A program made the translations under genes and the position numbers. Source: Larus michahellis (taxonomy: Eukaryota > Chordata > Aves > Charadriiformes > Laridae). Taken from it: DNA of 64,000 nt. Below the pieces are notes generated by a model. That model made no database searches. It was not told the origin of the DNA and saw nothing but the letters and a program-made list of their open reading frames with translations. Below are positions 1-12,500 of the stretch, piece after piece (the first letter of the stretch is position 1; each line of letters begins with the position of its first letter). The DNA lies in contig NC_133900.1 of assembly GCF_964199755.1 (NCBI RefSeq), positions 77,732,727-77,796,726 on the forward strand, read 5' to 3'.

Positions 1-3000
1 CCTTCCTGCTGTGATTGCCGCCATTAATCATGCCTCTTTTTGCTTTTATGGCTTTCCTGTAAGTCTTAGTTTACCATTTACTCCTGCCTATTCTATCTGT
101 TTCCAGTTACTTACTGGCTGGAAGGGCACAGTTTGGCCATCCTTTCCTGTTCTGCTTTCCCCTACTTTGCATAAAGGGACATGGGTTTCTTCTTTCTTTT
201 TGCAGACCTACCCCAGCTGATGTTGTCCAATTTGTTATTCTAGATTTTTCAGAAACCCTTCCCCCCCACCCCCTTCTTTTTGGCTGCTCTCTGGTTTATG
301 ATTTTTTTATGGTGTTTTGGCTTTTTGTGGTTTTCCGCCCTAGGCTTTCTCCTTCTTTGTGTATGTAGCCTCTTAAACTTGTTTTATAACTTCCAGATAA
401 CTTTCAGTGTTTACATTATATTCCATATCACGTCTCTTAGCTGCTAAAGATTGAGTTTGCTGCAGACAGAAAGAAAGGAACAACGGATATGGTAGTAGCA
501 TATTTAACCAAAACACTGCCGTATTTATATTTCCTACCGTTCTATCATTCAGTCTTCTCCCGCTCCTGAGCCTGTCAATGCTACCAGCCTGGTTGTTGTA
601 ATCTTCAGCCCTTCACACTCTTTCCCCCACACTTTTTAATTTCCAGTATTCCTCTCCTCTCCTCTCTGTTCTTTCTGTCCTATACATCACCTTACACAGC
701 TCTCCTAGACTTGGGTTAGCTTTTTTAGGCTCACGCGCTCAACATTCTCTTCTCCCCTCGGCACCCTACGACTCTCCTCTTCGTGCAGTTGCTCTTGCGA
801 GCTTTTCCCTTTCAACAATCGCTTCACCCTCTAGCACCCAGCCAGTTGCCATCTGTTTTTCCTTGCTTTGTATGTCTTGCCTAATGAGCTTGTCAACTTG
901 TTACAGCAGGGAACATCTTTATACTGGTGCAGTCTTTTAAGCTTATGGCACTCGTATTTATGTTTTGTAATGATTAATTAATTACACCATCAATGGAAAA
1001 CTGATGGAATTGCTACAGCATGCGTATGCTAGCGCACGCTGCATGTCTATAGGGAAAGATCTTTCACGCAAACCTAGAGGTCGTGAAGAAGCCCTTCCAT
1101 TCAGTACTTTATTGGGTTTGTAGAGTTAACTCAGTCTATAGTCACGCACAAGTCTTTCTCTCTGTGTTCCCATTTCCTAATTTATGAGATGCCTCTTCTT
1201 TGGTGAAGTATTTAGAAAGGTGTGACACACAATATATATATCTAACGTTTTAAAAAATAGAAACTTTTTTTCCAGGGGTAAAGAAACAGCAGTGTCATCT
1301 GAAACTTCTTAACTTATTAAAATATTAAGAATTCAAACTCTGCAACCCTTCAGAGCCTTGCCAGGTCCTCCATACCCTCCCCACTCTGGGGCCACTTCAA
1401 CAGTAAAGGAAGAATGTTTTAAATAAATCTGAAAAGTCTCCTGGGAGAGGTGGTTCTCACTTTAAGTAGTAAGAGCAGATGCAGAACTTGATTAGAGAGA
1501 ACAGATGTTTGCAGTGCATTTTGCCTTTTAATTTTTTTAAATAGGCAAATTGAGTTTCAGTCACTCAAGTTTTATTTGATAACTTTCATGCTTGCTTAGT
1601 AATTACTAAGTGAAATATAAAAACTTAAGAGATTATTACACAAATGTCAAATGACTTTTCAAATGAATGTTTTGAAGTCCTTGTTTATTTTTTTCAAATA
1701 ATTGTGATGCTATGTTTTATATGCATTTTTCAGCATTTAATCATGTTTTCTTTCTTTTCAGCTTCTTAATTAAATGAATTCAAGAGGGATTCATTTAGAG
1801 CTGCTTACCATGAAGATAAGCTATAACTGATATTATCTGCCCACCAACGTTACATGTATTCAAGAATCTTTTGTTGGTTCATTTGTTTTTGTGATAATTT
1901 ATACAGTATGCTGCTAGAGAAATGAATGCAGTTTTATGCAATGAATGCGTAATTTATAGAAACATACAGTAAACACCTCATTGGGAAGTGTTAAAAAGTT
2001 ATGAATATAGTGTGTTCAACAGTTCAAATAAATTGCATTATAATGGACTTCTGTTTAAGTCTTCCTCATTAACTTTAGTATATGAATCCAGAAGATATTG
2101 CCAAGATTTTTCACGATTGCCAAGCTCGTTATAAGGTTTTGAGATGTGTTTTAGAACCAAACAAAATGTCATTGGTTCTTCAACTACGATGAAAAGAAAT
2201 ACCGTGGTGGAAACTATAAGTTAATGACTGCTTGCCGTCTCTTTGCTTTGAAACAGTGTATGCATATATAGTCTCTGATCACCTCAGACATGTTGAGCTG
2301 TTAATATAAAATGATATTCTACGTATTTTCATCCTGGATTTCTTCTTTTCCCAGCTCAGCAGTATTTGGAGTACGCACATTGCGCATTCATATCTCTCAT
2401 GCCAAAGGATGCAATTCAAAATGGCTTGTGGAATCTTGAAGGCAAGAAGGCTTAGATCTGTCTGAACTCAGATCCTTTTAACTGACTCTGGTGGCAAAAT
2501 GGGAGGATGAGGGGCAACAATATTTTGTAATCCACAACACGCTTTTTTTTTTCATAAGTGGCAGCAGAAGGAATGTATTATCCTGAATGATATTTATAAA
2601 GCAATACAGATGAGTCTCTTGGAACAGGAGTTACAGCAGTTGCCAGTTTTCTGTGTTCAGCCAGCTTTGTGAAAAGCTTATGCAGGAATTCGTAATGCCA
2701 TTTAAAAATGCCATCTTTGTCGCTGCTCTCATCTCATATTATATGAATTGCTCGTAAACCTTTGCATATGCCTACATAGTGTATTCTCCTAGTGAAAGAT
2801 CTCAAGACCGCATCGTAATGAGATTAAGTATTTATTTCAGCTTGTGATGAGGCAAAGTATTCCAGTGATACATGACTGCCTCCTGGAACAACTAGGAGAT
2901 CTTGAATAATAACGAAATCAAAAGCAGCAGCTTGAGTTGTGCATGGGTACTAGTGTAAAAGGTGTTCATGGGAGAGCCACTCTATAACAGCAACCACAGT

Positions 3001-3389
3001 GCAGTAGGGTTAATACTGTTTCAAGAGAGGACAGTGAAAGTGAAATCTGAACTAATAAGTTGGAACAATGTAGAACTAAAGGCAGTTAATAAAGCAAACA
3101 AAAAAAACAACAACAAAAAAAGGAACAGTCCAAAAAGAAAGATGTCTACAACCAGCCTGGGGGCTGTTAAATACTGTATTAGAAGCCCAGATAAAACAAC
3201 TCAAAAAAAAAAAAAAAGTAAAAAAAATACTCGCATGGCTCAATAGGAAAGTTACTCAGAGGGAGTTCTGTGTTTTGAATGCTGGTAAGGGAACAGGAAA
3301 GCTCACAGCACCTCACGAGTCAGCTGTACACATAACAGGTCTAAAAAAATAATACGAAGATGGTGCCCATGGTAGTAGCATGGTAGCAC
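1..3389. other. Single-copy AT-rich DNA, no gene seen
   Basis: I see no convincing exon, promoter or recognisable repeat. The first 450 bases are T/C-rich. A C-run block at 256-273 (runs of 3, 7 and 5) could form a G-quadruplex on the - strand. TAATTAATTA near 970-980 is a homeodomain-type palindrome. The stretch 2950-3389 may be a more decayed upstream part of the CR1 that follows, but I cannot prove it. Confidence 0.6.
3093..3228. repeat. Two A-rich tracts
   Basis: Two A-rich runs (3098-3121 and 3202-3228) flank about 80 bases of ordinary sequence. They create a lysine- and asparagine-rich open frame at 2962-3246 that is best explained by base composition and not by a protein. Confidence 0.7.
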
Positions 3390-5025
3390 AGAATTCTTTA
3401 AAGACATCAAAAGCAGGGGACCAGGCAGAGAACTAGTAAGAGAGCTGATGATAAAAGGTCATCAAAGGAAGGGGCACCCACCGATAGAGACTGTGACAGA
3501 GAAGCCAAATTCTCCATAGCAGCTAGGCCAGAAGATCTAGATCAATGTGCTGTAGCACCTTCTGTGCAATTGCTTTAAATAGATACGGTAGATGCTGGTA
3601 AGATCTCAAGCCCAAATGGCATTTATCAAAGAGCTCTGAAGGAAATCAGATGTGAGGTTGCAGAACTGCTGAGCAGGGTGCCTTCACCTATCATTACAGA
3701 CGGCCTCTGTGTCAGAGGACTGATGGATTGCCAACACAGCAGAATCTAGAGGGAAGACTGAGCTATAGACCAATGAATAATTTCTGATCCTGATAGGGTG
3801 GGTCCAGTCTGCAATGGAGAGTAAGTTTACTGAGAGCAAGGGTTAGCATAGTCAGCTGAGAAAGGTGTAGGACTTGTATAAAAGAGAATTTAAGTTGACA
3901 AAGCTTCTAGAGGGCTAAAATAGTGTCAGAAAAGCACATGGATAAAAATCCTTTGGCAAGGCTTTATTAAAGAACCTAATCAGGAACTAGGAGAGATGTC
4001 CTTTTCATGACTTGAAAACCAATTAAAAGATACCAAGCAAAGGATACGGCATAGTGGTCACTTCTCATGACAGAAAAGTCAGCAAACAGACCTTCCCGAA
4101 GACTGATGAATACATCTTGATCAGTCACCTGTAGAAGGGCACGCGCAGTGCAGCCTGCGTTATAGATAAGCTCATATGGTGCTGTGCCGATGGGGAGAAA
4201 AGCCCAGAACAACTTCACAAAACTTGATGAACGGGTAAAAAGTTGGCAGATGAGCATCAACGCATCTAGAGAAAAATGAATCATGCCTATTCAGCTAAAA
4301 CTCAGGAAAGACACAGGAGAGTCATAATTGAACGGATTTTAACAGAATTACCAGTGTGCACTGGCAGCCAACGAGAAGATGTTTGGTGTCATCAGCAGGG
4401 GTATGGGTAACAAGACAGAGGAAAAAACTTTGCAACTACACAAAATCTCTGTGCCCTCCTGTTGAGTGAGTGCTGTGTGTAGTTCTGATCTACACATCTC
4501 AAAGACACAGGGCAGTTCAAGGTAGAGAAGGCGGCACTGGGAATTGATCAGGGAGACAGAGTCCCTCCTTACGAAGTGACACTGAGAAGACTGGAACTCT
4601 TCACCTGGAAAAGAAAAAACTGAGGAGTGAGTGTGATTGTGGCTTACAAGTTTATAAACGCATCAGATAAGCTGAATACTAAACATTCACCAAATCCTAC
4701 AATGCTAGAACCAACGTGCAGCTTGTTTAAAAGGAAGTACGTCCGTACTACTTTTTCAAACTCTGCCGCGGGAGGTTGTGGAGCTAGAGAACATCAGCAG
4801 GTTCAGAGTACGGTCAGAAAATGCACGGTCACAGTTCCACAAGAAACTCCAAAGGTGAGGCAAGTATGCACTGCTTACCATCCTCAGTACAGGAATTCTG
4901 GATGCTGGAGAGAGTATGAGGGAAATGGACCACATTCTCTCTAAATAGTATTTTCAGTCAGCCAGAACATTGACCTAGATGGACTTTTGGTCTGACCTCC
5001 TAAGGCATTTTGTAAGCTCATTAAA
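3390..5025 (+). mobile_element. Ancient degraded CR1-like LINE (ORF2 remnant and 3' end)
   Basis: This is a non-LTR retrotransposon relic of the CR1 clade, read on the + strand. The colinear order of weak matches supports it. Near 3600-3670 lies a stretch resembling the start of the reverse transcriptase domain (a GIYQRALKEI-like reading). At 4010-4060 comes a GAAAACCAATTAAAAGAT-type segment. At 4385-4430 there is a match to the conserved RMLGVIRRGMGNKTE-like region, at 4470-4640 to the C-terminal segment ending in LFxxEKxxLR, and at 4755-4790 to the LPREVVE region. The 3' end at about 4970-5000 carries the GACCTAGATGGACTTTTGGT box typical of older CR1 copies in reptiles and birds. Stops and indels break every frame, so it is dead. 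It is far more diverged than the other CR1 copies here. Its 5' limit is uncertain and could reach about 2950. Confidence 0.75.
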
Positions 5026-6332
5026 GAGCTGTGAAGGAGGAGGGAGGTGACATTAAGAAGATCCGTGTGATCTCCTGCAACTTTTGTTCTCTTGACAGCA
5101 CAAACAAGCAGGCCTGGAAGGCACCAGCAGTCAAGGAGGAGGCAGACACCGGTATCGGCAGAGCAGGAGGATTAGAAGCATTTCAAAAGACCCCAATCCC
5201 AAGGCATGTGGTCGGGCAAACCTTGTAGGAAAAAAAAAACAAAACAGAGTACAAAATTGAGCAGAACACAAATACGCAAAGTAATGTAGTTCAATCTCAA
5301 GTGCCGAGCGACAAGAACACATACAACCACATTTTAAAATATATACAAAAATGTGTCATTAACAACTTCAAGACATTTTCATCCTGCGCGATGCATCAAA
5401 GATCTTGGGATCCTCTTTTGACGCTAATGCACATTTTATGACGTGCTAGAGTGATTGCTATTTGTTGTAAGATAACGTCCAATAGGACCATTTAGATGAA
5501 AAGTGAATGTTGCATAAATCTGAAGGTAGGGAAAAGCCACCAATATCTCTTAAAAGTACCCGGATTCTAAATGAGCAGGAGTGTGGTACTAAAAAGCTTA
5601 TTGGCATTTTTTCCACTAGTTTGTGTTTACAGCAGTGGACAAACTTGCAAACAAAGAAATCCATACTTGAGGATCTATATACATAAAGATCTATAGCAGC
5701 AGAGCCCTGCAACTGAAGTTGCAAAGAAAGTATAAAATAAATTTATTTTTTTTTTAAATCGACATTCTTTTTTCAATCAAATTCAACTGCAGGTACTCTT
5801 CAGAACAGCCAAATAAAACTCTCTCCACAGTTGTGTGACGTTAACAAGGCGCAGTGTCCTGTTAAGGATCAGGAACAGTCTACATGGATGCAGGTGTCTG
5901 CTCAGGCAGTCATACACAGAGGACCTCATCCTTAAAAGATTTAAGGCATCTTTAGACCAAGATAGAAACTTTGGGATTTATTCTTTCAATTCTTTGTAAT
6001 ACATGAACAACTGAGTATGATTTTGTTTGGTAGCACTGAATAACTACATTCAAGAGAATATAGTTTTTGCCTGTGAGGGAAATGTAATATAGATGTACTC
6101 TTGTGTGCTCTAGTATGAGTTGAATAATTTCTACACTGGTTGAGGCTTTGGGGTTTTTTTATGCCCCTATATTTTCTGTCCTAGAGGAATTTCACCCCCA
6201 TGTGTCTCCCAGGCACAGGCACACATACATGAGAATGGCTTATTAGGAGGTCTTAATGATAAAATTTTGAAGCTCTGACAATTTCTTGTTAGAACCTCTC
6301 AAATCCAAGAGTTGACATTCACCCACGCACAG
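5026..6332. other. Single-copy DNA, no gene seen
   Basis: Moderately AT-rich unique sequence. Short open frames on both strands show no recognisable motif. An A-run at 5229-5240 and a T-run near 5746-5757 are the only simple sequence. Confidence 0.6.
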
Positions 6333-6820
6333 TCCATGAACCACAGACTGGCAGGGGTTGGAAGGGACCTCTGGAGATCATCTAGTCCAACCCCCTGCCA
6401 GAGCAGGGTCACCCAGAGCAGGTTGCACAGGAACGCGTCCAGGCGGGTTTGGAATGTCTCCAGAGATGGAGACTCCACCACCTCTCTGGGCAGCCTCAGA
6501 GTAAAGTTCTTCCTCGTGTTGAGATGGAACTTCCTATGTTCAAATTTGTGCCTGTTACCTCTTGTTCTGTTGCCGGGCACCACTGAAGAGAGCCTGGCCC
6601 CATCCTCCTGATACCCACCCTTCAAGTATTTATAAGCGTTGACAAGATTCCCCCTCAGTCATCTTTTTTCCAGACTGAAGAGACCCAAATCCCTCAGCCT
6701 TTCTTCGTAAGAGAGGTGTTCGAGTCCCCTAATCATCTTGGTAGCCCTCTGCTGTACCCTCTCCAGGAGTTCCCTGTCCTTCTTGAACCGGGGAGCCCAG
6801 AACTGGACACAGTACGCCAA
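6333..6820 (-). mobile_element. CR1 LINE fragment, 5'-truncated (subfamily shared with 51.3 and 61.7 kb)
   Basis: On the - strand this encodes the C-terminal part of CR1 ORF2, with [20 protein letters not shown] followed by [20 protein letters not shown]. The + strand shows the complement of the 3' end (TTGGAAGGGACCTCTGGAGATC). The element begins on its 5' side in the region reading ELLERVQ/YEERL, so most of ORF2 is missing, as is usual for CR1. Compared with the copies at 51.3 and 61.7 kb it lacks about eight codons between NFTLR and LPREVVE, an in-frame deletion of about 24 bases. A frameshift separates the YEERL part from the rest. The 3' repeat tail is decayed, so this is the oldest of the three related copies. 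Confidence 0.95.
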
Positions 6821-8670
6821 TGAACAGGAGCACTCTGTGTTCTCCTCTGAAGTATGGATACAAGCTACGCTAAGAGCTACGCAAGTTCAGAGCTCGTAGT
6901 CTGCTGTGTGGCAAACTGAACCCAACGCCATCCATAGGGAAAGATTAGGTGAGACAGCTCCAGGCTTTTGCTTTCTCTTATGTTGTCATATAAAACCAGT
7001 ATTTGCAGGGGAACAAACCTTCACAGAGTGTTTTCTAATTTGATGTTACCCACGCTAAAAATGTTAATTCTGTGTCCTCCATTCTCCCCAGTTAGCTGTA
7101 CTATTATGCAAGATGCAGCTAACATGAATAAGCTTTTTCTTTCTTTGTACATCATAATCGGTGTATGATGCCGAAAGAAGCATCTTTCCATGTTTTCAAG
7201 GGAGGTTTGTATTGTGCATTAGCACAGGTCGGTACATTTTATTTGAGATTAGTAACTTCCGTAACACTAGGCTGCGTGTTGGTCCCTCTAAAACTAATTG
7301 AATTAAATAGGGAATATTTCTCTGGTTTGTATTTAGACTTTCTGCCTTGCATTTTAAAAATGCTTCGCAAGTATAAACAGTAATGAAGAAGCCTCAGAAG
7401 TTCCCAAGTTGGAAAGCTTTGTTTTATCTTCTAATAGTTACATTTTAGCTTTAGGAGTCTTACTCTAGAGAGGAAAAAAAAAGCCTCAAGGTGAGTCATT
7501 ACTGAGGAGCGCTTCAGGCAAAAACAGTGGAAAATATGAGTTTATCTAGGCTGTAGCGCACACACTTCCAGAATGATTTGTTTCCCCTCCGGTAGCACTT
7601 GGTGCAGGAGTTTCGTTCTCTGGGTTTAAGGATGGAGAACAGGAAGCTTTACATTACGTTTAAAGCAGAGCCGTTGGGGTCCGCTTCAGGTTTAGTTTGT
7701 TTTGTAACAGCGTGTATTTTCACTAGCGATGCAGTCATTTTGCAGGATGAAGTTAAACAGAACTGCTTACTTGTCTCAAAATAATTTTGTTGGTCAAGGC
7801 CAGTGGAAGTTATTGTTTGTATCAGAGGAGGCTTGTAGCCCGTTTTTGCCCTCGAGGGGGCTATCTACCACCAGCACATCTGATGGCAAGTAATAATGAT
7901 GGCAGTCAATACTGAAGTTGGATTTGGCTGTCTGTGTCAATAGAAAGTCCTCCCTAGTTAAGTTATTTGGAGCTGGGAATGATTGGAGCTGGTGCAGAAG
8001 AGCCTTTTCAGGTAATTACTCACTCTCCTCAGCTGCGTTCAACCAACTCTTTCCCCCACCTCCCCCTTGGATAGGGTCATGGCAGGTTGATGGCCCTACT
8101 ACCATGGCTACTTAAAATCCTCATCAGCTAATTGCTGCTCAGATGCCCTGTTTTCTCCAGGCTCTCCTCTTGCATCTCTGACATGCTACTGTTAAGTCAG
8201 AGCCCCGGGGCTCGACTGGATTGTGCTGTGACGTTTCTCAGAGAATTTCATGACCTCCAGAGGTGTCCAGCCCCAGGCCAATGCTCCCTCCCCTCACACA
8301 CTGCATTTCCCATGGCTGCCTGACCAAGCGGCCTCTCACATTTACCAGCTTCCCTGCTGGTCTCCTCCTAAGGTGGTCCTCTCTCAGAAGAGGGCTTGGC
8401 TGCCCCGATGGCCCTGCCCTTTGAAGCAGAACCATCTTTCCCTTTTCACAGCTTATGTATTACAAAATATATGTGTGTGTACCTATATATATATAGATAT
8501 ATATATAACCTCTAACATATATATAAAAAAAAGAGGAAACAAAGCTAAAAATCAGCCTCTGCTCTACAGTGTCACATCAGTCCAGAGTGGCCTTCCCACA
8601 GTTAGTGCCCGTTTGTTTCTGCAGGACAGGCTGAAGGCACAACAGAACAACAGATACAGCTTTGCACAAA
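6821..8670. other. Single-copy DNA between CR1 copies
   Basis: No gene recognised. The part 8030-8440 is richer in G and C than its surroundings and contains several open frames. One of these, 8250-8783 (+, 177 codons), runs through a TA/TG microsatellite into a CR1 copy, so I regard it as chance. Confidence 0.55.
8463..8531. repeat. TA/TG dinucleotide microsatellite
   Basis: An interrupted run of TG and TA dinucleotides, broken by GATA and CTAACA interruptions and ending in an A-run. It is likely to be polymorphic in length. Confidence 0.85.
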
Positions 8671-9090
8671 TCATAGAATCTTCATGGTTGGAAAGGACCT
8701 TTGAGATCATCAAGTCCAACCATACACGCACACAAAAACCAAAAACCCCAAACCCACAAACAACCTACAATCTCTGCCACTAGAGCATGCCCTGAAGTGC
8801 CACATCTAGACGTTTCTTAAACACCTCTAGGGATGGTGACTCAACCACGTCCCTGGGCAGGCTGTTCCAGTGCCTGACCACTCTTGCAGTAAAGTAATTC
8901 TTCCCAATATCTAATCTAAACCTCCCCTGCTGCAACTTCAGACCATTTCCTCTGGTGCTGTCATTATTCATCTGGGAGAAGAGGCCAACACCCACCTCTC
9001 TGCAATCTCCTTTCAGGTAGTTGTAGAGGGCAATGAGGTCTCCCCTCAGCCTCCTCTTCTCCAAGCTAAACATGCCCAGCTCCCTCAGCC
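8671..9090 (-). mobile_element. CR1 LINE fragment, 5'-truncated (subfamily shared with 50.4 kb)
   Basis: The + strand starts with TCATAGAATCTTCATGG, the complement of a CR1 3' end. The - strand encodes an uninterrupted ORF2 C-terminus, from [20 protein letters not shown] through the [16 protein letters not shown] block to [20 protein letters not shown] and a stop at 8780. It is closely related to the copy at 50396-50740: both end in ALQGML, stop, and share the same 3' untranslated text. This copy alone carries about 35 extra A/C-rich bases (8725-8760) in the 3' untranslated region, probably expanded simple sequence. The 5' breakpoint abuts the palindrome at 9097-9127. Confidence 0.95.
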
Positions 9091-9096
9091 AATAAA

Positions 9097-9127
9097 GTTT
9101 GCAAACAGTATTTGCATGCAAATACTG
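9097..9127. promoter_or_regulatory. Two abutting perfect palindromes with overlapping octamer (POU) motifs
   Basis: GTTTGCAAAC at 9097-9106 is a perfect 10-bp palindrome. It shares its last base with a perfect 22-bp palindrome at 9106-9127, whose left half is CAGTATTTGCA and right half TGCAAATACTG. Inside it ATTTGCAT (9110-9117) and ATGCAAAT (9116-9123) are two octamer motifs in opposite orientation that overlap by two bases. Octamers are bound by POU factors, and palindromic arrangements can load POU dimers. Whether this one is used is inference. It lies in the roughly 58-bp gap between two CR1 copies. Confidence 0.45.
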
Positions 9128-9148
9128 CAATTACTTGCACCTAATATC

Positions 9149-9526
9149 TTAGAATCATAGAATCATTTAGACTGGAAAAGGCCTTTAAGATCGTCAAGTC
9201 CAGCTGTTAACCTAGCACTGCCATGTCCACCGCCACTAACGCATGTCCCTCAGCACCACGTCTACCCATCTTTTAAATACCTCCAGGGATGGTGACTCAA
9301 CCACTTCCCTGGGCAGCCTGTTCCAATGCTTGACAACCCTTCCAGTAAAGAAATTTTTCCTAATATCCAATCTAAACCTCCCCTGGCTCAACTTGAGGCC
9401 ATTTCCTCTTGTCCTATCGCCTGTTCCTTGGGAGAAGAGACAGACCTCCACCTGGCTGCAAACTCTTTTGAGGTAGTTGTAGAGAGCGATGAGGTCTTCC
9501 CTCAGCCTCCTTTTCTCCAGGCTAAA
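9149..9526 (-). mobile_element. CR1 LINE fragment, 5'-truncated (third subfamily)
   Basis: Read on the - strand it encodes the ORF2 C-terminus, with a [20 protein letters not shown] block and [20 protein letters not shown] before a stop at 9236. The complement of the tail (AGAATCATAGAATCA) is at 9150-9165. It lies in the same orientation as the copy at 8671-9090 and covers the same part of the element. They are therefore two separate insertions, not one split copy. Its wording differs from the other subfamilies here ([11 protein letters not shown] at the C-terminus). Confidence 0.95.
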
Positions 9527-12500
9527 TCTTCAATTAATGTATCATGCGACAAATACTTGAATACAGAGAACATATAGAAAGAGCAGAGTAAGCCTTTCTC
9601 ATTCAGCGAGAGCAGGATACAGTCACACCTCATTGGCTTTATAATGCTGCCTCTAACCTGAAGCCATGGTAGGTTGATGTCAAGCTTACCCTCACAGCTT
9701 AGCTATTTGGGAATTTTTAGAAGTTCTGAGAATTTTAATGAGCATTTAAAATGCAGCAAGTTAAGAAATTGATGACAGTAACGATACAACTTCATCCTAC
9801 ATCCCTTTTGATAACTACATCTGTCAAAAGCCTCAGCCCAGCAGTGCCCAGTTCACCCATAAGAGCTGTCCCAGGGGTGTTTCCTTGAAGGAAAACAAGA
9901 TTTCATTCCAGGCGTGTGGATCCTTCCCCAGACCAGTTCCACAAAAAAAAAGTGCCTAAGCCAGAGGCACACACATCACAGCAAATCCTAACACTACATT
10001 TTAGTTCACAGAATAAAACCAGTGAAAGCATTCATGCCAGTGCATCATGGTAGTAAGCAAAGTTGCTATCATTTATAGTTATGCAGAAAGACAACACTGA
10101 AAAATCGAGCCACCACAGCTTTAAATACAGGATTTTTCACATTTTAAACTGTTGCCAGGTGAGGCAATTCTTAAGGGGTCAAGAAAATTAATTTTAAGTG
10201 GCTACATACTTAATTATCCAAATGTCATAAGGTCACACGACCTCTGTCCCCACATCATCTCCTGCTAGGAGGAACCTGAAGTCTCCATGGTTTCTCAGGG
10301 ATGCTCAAGACATCGGTGTCCTCTGACAGACAAGTCATGGTTACCCAGATCCTAGTGTTCGTATCTATTAAAAAAACGCACAGATGCTACAACTCATGCT
10401 CTTCAGAGATATATTAATCATCATCAACAGACTAAGCAGCTCGTACAACCCAGGAACTATCGAGATATTAAGTTACATTCAGATTTCTTTTTCTTGTAAC
10501 ACCCTCACCAGAAATCGCTTCCACGAAGCAGCCCCAAATAACCTACACCTCTTTCCCTGTGTATTCAGGGACAGTTGAATGCCTCTGGGCTCTCTTTTTA
10601 TTGTGAAATCAAGTAGCACGAAAATCTTGAAAAACACATTTTGATCACTGAGAGCTCTTCAACAGTGGCGCATAACATAAGAAGGCCACAGTATGTAACC
10701 AATGCACAATAAACCAAGGTGTCCATATCCCATATTAAACCTGTCTTCCACTTAAAACCCTCATTTCATGGGCTTTCTTTCAGCTTCCTTTCTTGCCAAA
10801 CCTTAGGCATATTTAAAACCCCTCCAAATTTACTGTTCCTTTAAGAGGCTCTCTACTGCTATTAGCGCACAAGTGTCATCACTTTTCTTTCTGAAGTGGC
10901 TTAGTACTTTCAAGTGTCATTCACACTGAGGGATACCTGGAGAAGTGCATTAGGGGACTTTGGTTTCAATTGGCTGTGCTTTCTGGGTTACTCTTCCTTC
11001 AAACACCTCTTCTGTCTGGTTCATTTCAGGAAAACATTAACATTTAATGTCATTACAGGCTTAAGCAGGTATTTATAATCCTTTTGGGGGAGGGAATTTC
11101 CTTTTTGCAGGTCGCCATTTTTGCGATGCTAATATAAATCAGCACCGAAGGGTGCTCTAGTGTGTCATGCATTAATAAAGACAAAAAGCTGGGCAAGATA
11201 ATAGAGATAAATGAAGATGTATAATAGAATGCCTTGATACAGACTAGCTTTCAGCACGGTTTGCAGGCGGGGTAAAGCAAGCAGCAGTACCCTCAGGAGC
11301 GTCAGAAGTCTAGAAGCAAGACTTCTGCTCAATGCGTAGATTTAGAATATTATTATGTCAGTGGATTTATAGGTAAATTGCAGCGACAAAACGTACTTTT
11401 GATACATACCAGTCTCTCGGTCATCCCATGCTAGCTGCAGTTTTCTAACGAGTGTATTTATGCAAGCTTTCCTGGTGTCCACAGTCGCCATGTTTCCCAA
11501 AACAACGTTTGTAATGTGAAGGAAAAAAATGGAATTAGGCCTCATTCTCACCTCAAACCTTATTTGCATTCAGATACGTTATGTGCTGGTAATCCTTTAT
11601 TTAAGCTTAAGTGCTAGTTGCAATCAACAGTGTATGGTATTCAGGTAAGTAACTGAAAAGTCTACTCCTAAATAACATAATCAAAGCAGAAATCCATGTT
11701 TATTGTAACGAACTGCTGGCAATTGGTGCCTAGTTCTATGGCCTGCCCAAAGAACCCAACTGTAGTACTTTTAGAAGATAGAACACAATATAAAGCTTTT
11801 GCATAATACTGATTGCAGGAAACGGCTGGGAAGAGTTCATTCAGCCCATACTCTGTACAGAGAGGGTGCTGCAGGTGATTTGAGCTTCACAAACCAACGA
11901 TCTTCAGTGTTCTTACCTCCACTGAGGGCAGGTTTCTCCATTTCCAGATAGCCATAAAACAAAGAGTATCTGATGGTCTCTAGTGGAGAAGACAACCAAG
12001 TTTCTGAAATACTTAATCTAGTTCACCAAAGCAGAAAATTTAGTCGCCTTTCTAAATTGCTATCAGCATATTGTTTGCTCTACGTGCCACCATCACCTCT
12101 CAGCTGGATTAAAGGCAAATATTGCAAATTAGGTATTTTGTCACATGGGCTACAACAGCTGATACAGGATGCTGGGTCACACCTCATACACAAACTAGCT
12201 AAGGTAAATAAAACAGATAGTCTTCTGCAATCAGCAGTGGTTTATTATTAAATATAGAATCAATCTCCAAAACCAAATCAGTTTCATGAAGTAACTTGAG
12301 GGGAAGAAGAATGACAACATAAGTTGTTGCTCTCAACAATGAAATACTAGGAAACACCTAAGGAACAGCAGTACAAAGTCTTATTTTCAGCTCTGATGGG
12401 TATTTGATTGCAATTATATTAAAACCCAATAATAAGCATGGGGGTTTTGTTGTTTTTTTCTTTTCTGTTTTTTGTTTGTTTTGGTTTTTTTTAAAGACAG

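Noticed and set aside
2962..3246. 94-codon lysine-rich frame (+)
   Set aside because: Created by A-rich tracts; low-complexity reading.
8250..8783. 177-codon open frame (+)
   Set aside because: It passes through a TA/TG microsatellite and into an antisense CR1 copy; it has no recognisable domain and is best explained by chance.
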